Source of the DNA: Marinobacter bohaiensis | GTDB taxonomy: Bacteria; Pseudomonadota; Gammaproteobacteria; Pseudomonadales; Oleiphilaceae | Direction of reading: 5' to 3' | Assembly (NCBI RefSeq): GCF_003258515.1 | Contig: NZ_QGEH01000001.1 | Coordinates: 1,426,001-1,490,000, forward strand | Length of the DNA stretch: 64,000 nucleotides | Shown here: piece by piece, positions 36,042 to 43,090 of the stretch | Position numbering within the stretch: the first letter of the stretch is position 1 | Layout: the number at the start of each line of letters is the position of its first letter | The notes under the pieces: model-generated | Seen by the model: only the letters and a program-made list of their open reading frames with translations | The model's database searches: none | What the model was told of the DNA's origin: nothing | Program-made: the position numbers and the translations under genes

Positions 36042-37349
36042 ATGTTGGATCCATATTATGAATTGGCTTACGCACTAGAGTCCCAATCGTTGAGCTTCTT
36101 CGTGGGAACTGGCTTTTCCATGCACTTAACGGATGGGGCTGCTCCTAGTTGGTTGAGCCTGTTAAAAACCTGCTGTGAGAAAATTGACGGTGGTGAAGAA
36201 CTGGCAGAGCAATTATTTCCGAATAACAACCCAATCATGTCTTTGGAAGAATGCGCTAGCATCATTAAAGTAAAGATGGATAGCCAAGGCCACTGTCTTC
36301 ATACAGAAATATCAAAGGTTATTGGAAACCTGGAGCTTGGGGAATCAGGCGAAGAAACCAAAGAGGTACTAGAGGGTCTCCCAGCTGTAACGTTTATCAC
36401 TACAAATTATGATCTTTTGATAGAGGAAGAACTTATTGGGGATGATAAATGTACATCATATTCAATAGGTTACCCGATAAACAGGCAGGCAAAAGATTAT
36501 CAAGTTTATCATGTGCATGGGTCTGTAAAGTATCCAAAGAAAATGATTGTGACTGCGGATGATTATTTTCGCTTCATTAATTATCCTGACTACTTCGCAA
36601 AGAAAGTTCAAACATTAATTGAAGAAAGCACGACGGTTATAATCGGGTACTCACTTGGTGATGTTAATTTCAAAGCCATACTTAATAACATTAGATCCAA
36701 TAGAATTCATGATATAAATAGACAGAACCTATTTTTTCTTTCGAGAAATCCTGTGGACAAGAACATCAAGGACTACTACGACAGAAGCTATGGGCTCCGG
36801 GTGATCGAAAGTACAGATGTGGAGGGGTTTCTTAGGAAAATAGATGCAAAACACGAGCAAATTAAAGAGAGAGTATCGAGGTCTCGAGATCTTTTGATGC
36901 CTGTTTTAGAGGGTAAAAAAAGGTTCACTGATTCGTATTTGAAAAAGCGAGACTCTTTCTATGAAATTATAGCAACACTGTCGTCAAACGGAATTATTGT
37001 ATCCCATTCCAAGGTAGTTAAGTTTCTCAAGGATATATTTGAAAGAAAACGTGGTTTTACTAGGGTCACTGGCGCTTGGCAGCAGTACAAGCATTTGGCT
37101 GGTTGGCTTGTTCATATTGGGGCAATAATGGACATTAAGGGTACCCCTCTTGAAGAGGCATACCTCAAAGCAGTCGAGGCCTCGTTTGACAATATGTCCA
37201 AAAGAAAAATCATGGGCAAGTCGTGGGACTCCTTCGTCATATGGAAGCGGCACTGGCTAGATCTAACTTACGACAATCGAATAATGATCTGTCAGTATTT
37301 TGAAGACAAGGATGTCTCTTCGGATGCATCAGAAGTAATGAGCCAATGA
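36042..37349 (+). CDS. Stand-alone SIR2-like protein, candidate anti-phage NADase (cassette 1)
   Basis: A 435-residue protein whose N-terminal half is a SIR2-like NAD-binding domain: 'FFVGTGFS' with Gly-Thr-Gly-Phe-Ser (22-26), 'FITTNYD' (118-124, conserved Asn122), 'YHVHGS' with catalytic His159, and 'IIGYSLGD' (200-207). There are no zinc cysteines, as in SIR2_2-type NADases of defence systems (ThsA, DSR, SIR2-HerA) rather than in deacylases. The C-terminal about 180 residues are helical, basic and unrecognised; they may sense the trigger. G+C is far below that of the flanking genes. AGGGGG precedes the ATG closely. No second defence gene is adjacent. It is followed by attC 1. Confidence 0.82.
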   Translation: MLDPYYELAYALESQSLSFFVGTGFSMHLTDGAAPSWLSLLKTCCEKIDGGEELAEQLFPNNNPIMSLEECASIIKVKMDSQGHCLHTEISKVIGNLELGESGEETKEVLEGLPAVTFITTNYDLLIEEELIGDDKCTSYSIGYPINRQAKDYQVYHVHGSVKYPKKMIVTADDYFRFINYPDYFAKKVQTLIEESTTVIIGYSLGDVNFKAILNNIRSNRIHDINRQNLFFLSRNPVDKNIKDYYDRSYGLRVIESTDVEGFLRKIDAKHEQIKERVSRSRDLLMPVLEGKKRFTDSYLKKRDSFYEIIATLSSNGIIVSHSKVVKFLKDIFERKRGFTRVTGAWQQYKHLAGWLVHIGAIMDIKGTPLEEAYLKAVEASFDNMSKRKIMGKSWDSFVIWKRHWLDLTYDNRIMICQYFEDKDVSSDASEVMSQ

Positions 37350-37351
37350 AT

Positions 37352-37429
37352 TTATAACAATCGGCTGCACGGCGACCGGTTTTCCGCCGCTTGGCGGCTC
37401 CAAACCGGCGCATGAGCCGGGCGTTAAAT
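37352..37429 (+). repeat. attC recombination site 1 (78 bp)
   Basis: The left core TTATAAC (37352-37358) and right core GTTAAAT (37423-37429, a full GTTRRRY match) bound an imperfect palindrome. CGGCT and ACCGGTTT pair with AAACCGG and AGCCG across unpaired bases, and an inner CCGCC / GGCGG hairpin forms the tip. It starts 3 bases after the SIR2 stop codon. Confidence 0.82.
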
Positions 37430-37433
37430 ACTT

Positions 37434-37964
37434 ATGGGATTCGGATATACAGCCAAGGGCATTCAACAACTATGCGTGGAGCTCACAGCCATAATCCACG
37501 CGAACTTCCACGTGGCGGCGACTATAGAACCAGCTAGACGCAGTTCATCTTTGTACAGCGATTTCGATGACCATTACGAGGCTATGATTAATACAAAGAG
37601 TATTGAATTGGCCGTTAATCTTAGGTCGCTTTTCGATCGGTGTGCAGCGTTTGCCAATCCGAATAAAGTAGAGCAGGCAGAGCGAAAGTCGACGGCAATT
37701 CGATTTATAGAGGGGAGTGGCCCGGAGACTTTGCGAGAGTGTACCAACAAGATCATCCATGCTGGTTATTTCTTGTTCGAGTATGATCGCTACGAATCTA
37801 CTGGAAATGATGGGCAGCGGTTCAGCAACGAAGTTCAAAGCTCAGTAATTAAACTGTCGGGCTGGCATTTCCGGAAAAAATGGCTGTGTACATTAGACCT
37901 CCTGAAATTCTGTGAAGAAGCCCATTCTGCGGCGCAGGAGCTTGAGCAAAAATTCGAACAGTAG
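37434..37964 (+). CDS. Helical protein with HEPN-like R...H signature (cassette 2)
   Basis: A 176-residue, mostly helical protein with no family I can name. 'ETLRECTNKIIHAGY' (98-112) places Arg101 and His109 on one helix, reminiscent of the Arg-x4-6-His catalytic motif of HEPN ribonucleases, but with a longer spacing. A Trp/Lys-rich C-terminal segment follows. It starts only 4 bases after the attC 1 right core with no clear ribosome site, as is common for cassettes. G+C is low like its neighbours. A toxin or defence role is only a possibility. Confidence 0.65.
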   Translation: MGFGYTAKGIQQLCVELTAIIHANFHVAATIEPARRSSSLYSDFDDHYEAMINTKSIELAVNLRSLFDRCAAFANPNKVEQAERKSTAIRFIEGSGPETLRECTNKIIHAGYFLFEYDRYESTGNDGQRFSNEVQSSVIKLSGWHFRKKWLCTLDLLKFCEEAHSAAQELEQKFEQ

Positions 37965-37982
37965 TGGGGCCGCGGCTCCTGT

Positions 37983-38066
37983 ATTTAACCAATGCAGGCA
38001 CGGCGACGCCCTTTACATTGCGCCTTCGGCTCCATTCCAAGGGCGCACATGCTGCAAGCGTTAAAA
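37983..38066 (+). repeat. attC recombination site 2 (84 bp)
   Basis: The left core ATTTAAC (37983-37989) is a perfect RYYYAAC; the right core is GTTAAAA (38060-38066). The arms share TGCAG / CTGCA and an inner GACGCCCTT / AAGGGCGC pairing, with a 26-base terminal region. It follows the cassette 2 stop codon by 18 bases. Confidence 0.8.
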
Positions 38067-38078
38067 GTCAGGATGACT

Positions 38079-38414
38079 ATGAGTAATTTCGGCATCGCTC
38101 TAATAGGTACACTTCTGCTGTTGATCATATATTCAGCAGCCTTTGTCACGTACCACGTCTCAAGATCTGACTCCCTAGAGGCCAGTCAAAAGCGAGCGAT
38201 TTATCTCTTTGCTTGGCTTGTGCCACTAATCGGCCCAGCTATCACTGTGGCTGCGCTTGGTGATGATTTTGCGCGTCGAAAGAAGAGGCCAGGGATTCCC
38301 TTGTTGAGTTATATCTTCTTGGCGGCAGTTTTTGCGCCGTCCCAAGATCACGAGAATACTTCAGGTCACTCAGTAGGTAGCGATTCAACTGGTGGTACTG
38401 ATGGCGACTTTTAA
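38079..38414 (+). CDS. Small membrane protein (cassette 3)
   Basis: A 111-residue protein with a hydrophobic helix at about residues 4-26, a second at 43-62 ('YLFAWLVPLIGPAITVAAL'), and a third short one near 77-90 before a polar Ser/Gly/Asp-rich tail. The basic loop 'RRKKRPG' probably faces the cytoplasm. The ATG at 38079 was preferred, with AGGA about 5 bases upstream, because the longer open frame runs into attC 2. No family is recognised. Its stop codon lies inside the left core of attC 3. Confidence 0.6.
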   Translation: MSNFGIALIGTLLLLIIYSAAFVTYHVSRSDSLEASQKRAIYLFAWLVPLIGPAITVAALGDDFARRKKRPGIPLLSYIFLAAVFAPSQDHENTSGHSVGSDSTGGTDGDF

Positions 38415-38492
38415 CAATGTGTTGCAGCCCGTTCCGGGCTGTAGGCCCTCCACCGGACCGCTTTCAGCGGCCGCTGAACAACGGCGTTAGGT
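38409..38492 (+). repeat. attC recombination site 3 (84 bp)
   Basis: The left core TTTTAAC (38409-38415) contains the stop codon of cassette 3, and the right core GTTAGGT (38486-38492) is a full GTTRRRY match. The arms pair through GTGTTGCAGC against the complement of GCTGAACAAC, with inner short hairpins (CAGCCCG / CGGGCTG, and CCGCTTTCAGCGG). Confidence 0.82.
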
Positions 38493-38499
38493 GTTTCTC

Positions 38500-38925
38500 A
38501 TGGGTTGTGAAGAAATTCGAGTTTATTATCCTTTATGGATAAAAGTGCTGGGAATAGTGGGCTTACCGATTTTAGTTATCGTTGCTATTTGGTTAACGCT
38601 AAGGCCAGTATTAGAAACAGGGCTAACGGATGCCCAAAACATGCTGTTTCCTTTGCTGGGTCTTGCTGTTTTATATCAGTGTTTTATTGGTTTTCGTTGC
38701 TTTAAGTTCCTGAACTCCAGTTTACTTTTACATGATCATGGTATTGATTTATACCACCAAGGTAAGGTAGTTGAATTTAAGTGGGAAGATTTGGTAATTA
38801 AAAATTATGCGTTTGCTACAGCTACTCAGATTAAAACCAAAAATGGCGAAACAGTCGCATATTTTAGTGATGGGTTGCCAAATTTAAGTTTGTTAGAAGA
38901 AAGTGTAGTAAATAGAAACACCTAA
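38500..38925 (+). CDS. Membrane-anchored small protein (cassette 4)
   Basis: A 141-residue protein with two membrane helices (about residues 13-35 and 47-68) and a C-terminal soluble domain of about 70 residues. That domain is rich in beta-strand residues ('GIDLYHQGKVVEFKWEDLVIKNYAF'), resembling small PH-like membrane proteins. The function is unknown. It has the lowest G+C of the array. ATG 38500 is 7 bases past the attC 3 right core; a GTG at 38491 lies inside that core. Its stop codon lies inside the attC 4 left core. Confidence 0.65.
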   Translation: MGCEEIRVYYPLWIKVLGIVGLPILVIVAIWLTLRPVLETGLTDAQNMLFPLLGLAVLYQCFIGFRCFKFLNSSLLLHDHGIDLYHQGKVVEFKWEDLVIKNYAFATATQIKTKNGETVAYFSDGLPNLSLLEESVVNRNT

Positions 38926-39025
38926 CAATCGAATTAAGGGTGGACGCAAAAAAAAGCTTGGCTGCGCTCATTCTTCGCTTAGTATAGCCAAGCTCTTTAT
39001 TGCGCCACTTATGCGGGCGTTGAGG
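38920..39025 (+). repeat. attC recombination site 4 (106 bp)
   Basis: The left core ACCTAAC (38920-38926) is a perfect RYYYAAC, and the right core is GTTGAGG (39019-39025). The arms pair extensively: TAAGGGTGGACGCAA then AAAAGCTTGGCT on the left match the complement of AGCCAAGCTC then TTGCGCCACTTA on the right, with the single unpaired bases typical of attC. It is the best-folded site of the four. Confidence 0.87.
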
Positions 39026-39188
39026 CTGTAGAAAAAGGTCAGAAGAGTTTTCTGGTCTTGGATTGATCAGTAAACGAGCTAAAAATAGCGCCTATTCTTA
39101 AAATCTGGAACACTCAACATCGAAAGTACATCCAGATTTTACGTAGGAGCACCATCGTAAAAAGGGGCGAGGGTTTTTCTACAGCCTC
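39022..39188. mobile_element. 167-bp terminal-inverted-repeat element inserted at the attC 4 core
   Basis: GAGGCTGTAGAAAAA (39022-39036) and its exact reverse complement (39174-39188) bound a non-coding segment. GTT occurs directly outside both ends, consistent with a 3-bp target duplication. An inner 10-bp pair (AAAATCTGGA / TCCAGATTTT, 39100-39109 and 39131-39140) also folds. Removing the element would restore GGGCGTTATGAGG, a plausible native attC end. It has no transposase, so it would be a MITE. The alternative is a small ORF-less cassette ending in a fifth attC. Confidence 0.55.
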
Positions 39189-39228
39189 GTTATGAGGCAC
39201 AAATCTCATTCAACTTGGAGTTCCATGC

Positions 39229-39672
39229 ATGACTGAAAACAGAACGCTACGTACCTCCAGGACCCTGCCTTTCTCCCCAGAAGAAATTTACGGGGCATTT
39301 GAGTCGCCTGAATTGCTGGCCGCATGGTGGGGACCTGAGGGCTTTTCAAATACCTTCGAGATTCATGAGTTCAAGGAAGGGGGACGCTGGAAATTCATCA
39401 TGCATGCCCCAGACGGAACCGAGCACCCGAACGAGAGCAAGTTCGAAACACTGGAACCCAACTCGAAAATAGTCATTCATCATGACTGCCCGCCCAATTT
39501 CCGGCTCACAGTTGAACTCACTGCTGAGGGGCGTGGAACGCACGTAACCTGGAATCAGGAGTTCGAAGATGCTCAAACTGCGCAGGCCGTTAAAGAAAGG
39601 GCGGGGCCAGCAAATGAGCAGAATCTCGATCGGCTCACGCGCGTGCTGGAACAGGCGAGAAATGCCGTATAA
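39229..39672 (+). CDS. SRPBCC/AHSA1-family protein
   Basis: A 147-residue START-like ligand-binding protein. 'FSPEEIYGAFESPELLAAWWGPEGFSNTFEIHEFKEGGRWKF' (in sequence near residues 16-57) and 'VTWNQEFED' are typical of the AHSA1 (Aha1-like) branch. It may bind a hydrophobic ligand; no enzyme activity is assigned. Intermediate G+C and its place right after the attC-bounded element leave open whether it is the last cassette or the first backbone gene. Confidence 0.85.
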   Translation: MTENRTLRTSRTLPFSPEEIYGAFESPELLAAWWGPEGFSNTFEIHEFKEGGRWKFIMHAPDGTEHPNESKFETLEPNSKIVIHHDCPPNFRLTVELTAEGRGTHVTWNQEFEDAQTAQAVKERAGPANEQNLDRLTRVLEQARNAV

Positions 39673-39860
39673 CCAGGGGGGCAGGCTCACCTTGGACTTC
39701 CCGGCAAAGGACTTCCGAAGGCATGATATGGGGCATTTGGTGCAGCCAGTAAAAGCTTCACGGCACCCATAGCCCCAGACCGCATGGGGGCTCGGCTCTA
39801 ACCGAATGCGCCAAAGCCGCATGACGTTTGGCGTGGCCTTACGAATGAGAGGTTTCCCCA

Positions 39861-40386
39861 ATGAGCCAAAAAGAACACTTCGAACTGCTGGCCACCTACA
39901 ACCAGTGGATGAACGCCAAGATCTACGAGGCGGCCGAAAGGCTTCCTGCGGCGGATTTGGTGAAAGACCGGGGCGCGTTCTTTGGCTCCATTCTGGGCAC
40001 GCTGAACCACATCCTTGTCGCGGATATGATCTGGCTCAAACGGTTTGCCACCCATCCCGCCTGCCAGCATACGCTGCAGGCCGTGGCGGACCTTCCGGAT
40101 CCCACGAGCCTGGTTTGAGGATCTGGGCAGCCTGTCCGAACAGCGCAACTGGCTGGATCGGCAAATCATCCACTGGGTCGATGAGCTGTCGGAAGACGAT
40201 CTCGGGGCGATCCTCAGCTACAGAAACACCAAAGGGATCCCCGGCAACAAGCGGTTTGCGAGCCTGTTGCTGCATTTCTTCAATCATCAGACCCATCATC
40301 GGGGGCAGGTTTCGACGCTGTTGTCGCAGGCGGGCGTCGATATCGGTGTGACGGACCTGTTGGCCCTGATTCCTGAGGAAACATAA
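39861..40386 (+). pseudogene. DinB-family protein gene disrupted by a frameshift
   Basis: The first frame (39861-40118) gives 'FELLATYNQWMNAKIYEAA' and 'TLNHILVADMIWLKRF', with the first DinB metal His. It stops at TGA 40116-40118. The next frame resumes at GAG 40117 with 'DLGSLSEQRNWLDRQI' and 'HFFNHQTHHRGQVSTLL', holding the remaining two metal-binding His, to 40386. One extra base in the TTT at 40114-40116, or loss of two bases, explains it. Together they make about 174 residues, the normal DinB length. It is either a recent pseudogene or an assembly error. Confidence 0.82.
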
Positions 40387-40558
40387 GCGTAACCAGGCCC
40401 ATTCGCCGGCACCGTAACGCCAATCAGGCCGGCAAGCCCTCCAAATAACCTTGATAGCCAACTCACGTTTGGGCGTGTTGGGCGAAAACGGTAAGCTAAC
40501 ACCATTGCCTAAGCGGAACTGGCCGCCAAGTGCCCCATACAGGAAGAGGAATCCACCC

Positions 40559-40936
40559 ATGCAGCCCAAAGACATCGTGTCGCAGTTCATCGCCGATATT
40601 CATGACCAGCGTTTTGATGAGGCGAAATCCTGGTTGGCGACTGAGGGCTTTGAGTACGTGGGACCGAACACGCGCTTCCTGAGCCCGGACGACATGCTGG
40701 CCTACCAGTTCGGCATGGCGGCCATCCAGAAAGACCTGATCGTCCGTCAGCTCAGCGCCGATGGCGAGCATGTGTTCGCGATCCTGGATTACCAGACGCA
40801 TTTCGAGCCGATCGGGGACGTGCGGCTGGCCGTCTGGTTCCGCGTGAAGGGCGACAAGATCCAGACGATGGAAACCTTCTACAACGCGGCGGTGGTTGAG
40901 AACATGTTGGGCGGGAACCTGCCTTCCGCTGACTAG
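40559..40936 (+). CDS. SnoaL/NTF2-like domain protein
   Basis: A 125-residue protein with an alpha+beta cone pattern: an N-terminal helix ('DIVSQFIADIHDQRFDEAKSWL'), then strands ending 'DVRLAVWFRVKGDKIQTMETFYNAAV', typical of SnoaL/NTF2-like polyketide-cyclase-fold proteins. AGGAAGAGG precedes the ATG at 40559; the frame is open upstream to 40451. The function is unknown. Confidence 0.8.
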   Translation: MQPKDIVSQFIADIHDQRFDEAKSWLATEGFEYVGPNTRFLSPDDMLAYQFGMAAIQKDLIVRQLSADGEHVFAILDYQTHFEPIGDVRLAVWFRVKGDKIQTMETFYNAAVVENMLGGNLPSAD

Positions 40937-40996
40937 GCTTGAAAGGGGCTGGCCCGGGAGCAAGGACTGACTTTCCGACTGAAAGAGGGGCGATGG

Positions 40997-41314
40997 ATGT
41001 CCGGATCGCAGCAAACGGATAAACACAGGTCCAATAAAAACTGGTCCCAAAGCGTCACCGAATCCAGCCACGCCCTCGATCTGGAGCAGGGCGTCTTCAC
41101 CCTGAAAGATCCCAAAGCGATTGCCCGTTCGCTCAAACAATCCGCCGAGAGCAGCCAGCAGCGCAAATCCGATCCCTATCGCTCCGCCATGTCGATGCTG
41201 ACCTTCTATTTGAATCGGGCGGGGAAGACCATGCCTCAGGATCAGCGCGACATTCTCGAGGCGGCGAAGGACGAACTACGCGAGCTGTTTGGCCGTCCAC
41301 GAAGAGGGGGCTGA
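40997..41314 (+). CDS. DUF3175 protein
   Basis: A 105-residue basic protein matching DUF3175: 'NWSQSVTESSHALDLEQGVFTL' and 'SDPYRSAMSMLTFYLNRAGK', followed by a helical 'ILEAAKDELRELFGR' tail. The function of the family is unknown; it is common in bacteria with DUF3175 next to small stress proteins. GAAAGAGGGGCG precedes the ATG. Confidence 0.85.
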   Translation: MSGSQQTDKHRSNKNWSQSVTESSHALDLEQGVFTLKDPKAIARSLKQSAESSQQRKSDPYRSAMSMLTFYLNRAGKTMPQDQRDILEAAKDELRELFGRPRRGG

Positions 41315-41442
41315 GGCACCCGCCGCCGAGGTCGATCTTCGACAACCCACATTCCAATAAATTCTAACGGCCATGACGACGTTGCCGGCGAATCTCGCCT
41401 AACCTGTCTGGATCACGCCAGATACCAACAAGGAGCGTCACC

Positions 41443-42078
41443 ATGCCGATCACCGATTCCCCCGACTGCGATCTCGTGTTCTACACCAACCCCATGTCCC
41501 GCGGTCGCATCGTGCGCTGGATGCTGGAGGAAGTGGGTGCCTCCTATCGCCAGGAGCTACTGGAATACGGCGATGCCCTGAGATCCGACGACTACCTGGC
41601 GATCAACCCCATGGGCAAGGTGCCGGCCCTGGTGCACCGCGGGCAGGTGGTGACCGAGTGCGCGGCGATCTGCGCCTATCTGGCCGATGTCTTTCCGGGA
41701 GCGCGTCTGGCGCCGCCGACCGACCAGCGCGCGGCCTATTACCGCTGGCTGTTCTTCGCTGCCGGCCCGCTGGAGGCGGCGATTACCGACCGCACCCTGG
41801 GCGCGACCGTCAGCGACGAGCAGCAACGCATGGTGGGCTACGGCAGCTACGAGCGCACCGTGGACGTGCTGGCGTCGGCGGTATCCAGGTCGCGCTATGT
41901 GGCAGGCGACGAGTTCACGGCGGCGGATGTCTACGTTGGAGCCCACGTGATGTGGGGGATGCAGTTCGGCTCGTTGCCCAAGCGCCCGGAGTTTGAGAGC
42001 TACGCCGCCCGCCTGATGGACCGTCCGGCGCTGCAGGCGGCGACGGCGATGGACGACGAGCTGACGCCGAAGACCTGA
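41443..42078 (+). CDS. Glutathione S-transferase
   Basis: A 211-residue GST. The thioredoxin-fold N-terminal domain has 'FYTNPMSRGRIVRWMLEE' (Ser/Arg near the active site), 'NPMGKVPALVHRG' with the cis-Pro, and 'VTECAAICAYLAD' (Glu-Cys in place of the usual Glu-Ser). The helical C-terminal domain contains 'FTAADVYVGAHVMWG'. It conjugates or binds glutathione. AAGGAGCGTCACC precedes the ATG. The next gene follows 40 bases later. Confidence 0.92.
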   Translation: MPITDSPDCDLVFYTNPMSRGRIVRWMLEEVGASYRQELLEYGDALRSDDYLAINPMGKVPALVHRGQVVTECAAICAYLADVFPGARLAPPTDQRAAYYRWLFFAAGPLEAAITDRTLGATVSDEQQRMVGYGSYERTVDVLASAVSRSRYVAGDEFTAADVYVGAHVMWGMQFGSLPKRPEFESYAARLMDRPALQAATAMDDELTPKT

Positions 42079-42118
42079 CGACTGTATCTTGAGGTATTGA
42101 AGCCAGGAGAGCAGTGCG

Positions 42119-42487
42119 ATGAAGCGGACCTTCACCCGGGCGGTGGCGCCTTTTGTTCGGGCCGAGTTGGACAAGGCGCGCGAGGCCGGAAACGCCGGTG
42201 ATCCGGCGCAGGCGTTCCGCCATCTGGAGCGGGCGCATGTGGTGGGCCAGGCCTCAACGTACTGGCACGTCAAAGTCCACGGGCTGATGTTTCTGTGGGC
42301 GCTGCGCCAACACGCGCCGGGCGAAGCGGTGGGTCAGGTCATCCGTACGGTCGGCGCCGCCACCAAGACCGCCCTGGGGCTGGTGCCGGAAGGCAATACG
42401 GGCGGCGCCAACGTCAGCCCCTTCCGCCGCATGCCGGTGGAGCCGGAGCTGGCGGCGATGATTCGCAAGGCGCGTGCGGGGCACTGA
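42119..42487 (+). CDS. DUF3703 protein
   Basis: A 122-residue protein of the DUF3703 family: 'AFRHLERAHVVGQASTYWHVKVHGLM' (His-rich helix) and 'LGLVPEGNTGGANVSPFRRMPVEPELAAMI'. The conserved His residues could bind a metal, but no activity is known. CAGGAGAG lies upstream of the ATG. Its stop overlaps the start of the DUF695 gene (TGATG). Confidence 0.87.
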   Translation: MKRTFTRAVAPFVRAELDKAREAGNAGDPAQAFRHLERAHVVGQASTYWHVKVHGLMFLWALRQHAPGEAVGQVIRTVGAATKTALGLVPEGNTGGANVSPFRRMPVEPELAAMIRKARAGH

Positions 42488-43035
42488 TGCCGCCGCATTG
42501 GAACATAGGCCATCGATTCGAAGCGGGGCCGCGGTGCCTCGCGTTGATCGTCATTCTTACAGGAGTCTTATCAGGCATGGATGCATCCGCCAATCCGCAG
42601 GACAGGGGCGTGATCGGTCGCGTCATGGAGGATGGCCGGCCGGTCATCTACAAGTTCGTCGAGGAGATGCCGTCGCCCACCGTACGCGACGCGTTGCCCT
42701 GGCTGACAGTGATCGCCTGGCGCTACGACGGCTCGGAGCGCAACGGCATGCCGCCGGAGCCGGTGAACGAGCGGATGATCCGCCTGGAGGATGCCGTGGA
42801 AGCGTCCATCGAGCGCGACGGCGTGCTGCGCCACGTCTACAGTCGCACGGGCAACGATCTAAAGGAGCTGGTCTACTACATCCACGACCGCGACCAGTTC
42901 CTGGCCGCGCTCAATGACGCCCTCGCGGACCACCCGCGCTATCCCATCGAGATCAATTTCTATGAGGATCGCACCTGGGAGGATTTCCAGCGCTTGCTGA
43001 GCGACTTTGACGGCGCGCCCGACGCGACGGATTGA
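42487..43035 (+). CDS. DUF695 protein with possible signal peptide
   Basis: A 182-residue protein with the DUF695 core 'WLTVIAWRYDGSERNGMPP' and 'LEDAVEASIERDGVLRHVYSRTGN'. Starting at the ATG at 42487 gives a leader with hydrophobic 'CLALIVILTGVLSGMDASA', a plausible signal peptide. Starting at the ATG at 42577 gives a cytoplasmic protein. The overlap with the previous stop supports the longer form. The function is unknown. Confidence 0.78.
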   Translation: MPPHWNIGHRFEAGPRCLALIVILTGVLSGMDASANPQDRGVIGRVMEDGRPVIYKFVEEMPSPTVRDALPWLTVIAWRYDGSERNGMPPEPVNERMIRLEDAVEASIERDGVLRHVYSRTGNDLKELVYYIHDRDQFLAALNDALADHPRYPIEINFYEDRTWEDFQRLLSDFDGAPDATD

Positions 43036-43090
43036 GCGGCGCCGGATCCGGCGACGTGTTTTGATTCACGATCATGGAAGATAACCGTTT

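Noticed and set aside
36042-37349. Thoeris or SIR2-HerA system
   Set aside because: No TIR protein or HerA-like ATPase gene is near, and the following ORF is separated by an attC site.
37352-39025. Series of hairpins that could be intrinsic terminators or tRNA remnants
   Set aside because: They lack U-runs and tRNA features but share attC-type cores and unpaired bases, so attC sites explain them better.
39790-39850. CGCCAAA / TTTGGCG hairpin as a further attC
   Set aside because: The flanks lack the RYYYAAC and GTTRRRY cores, so it is at most a simple hairpin.
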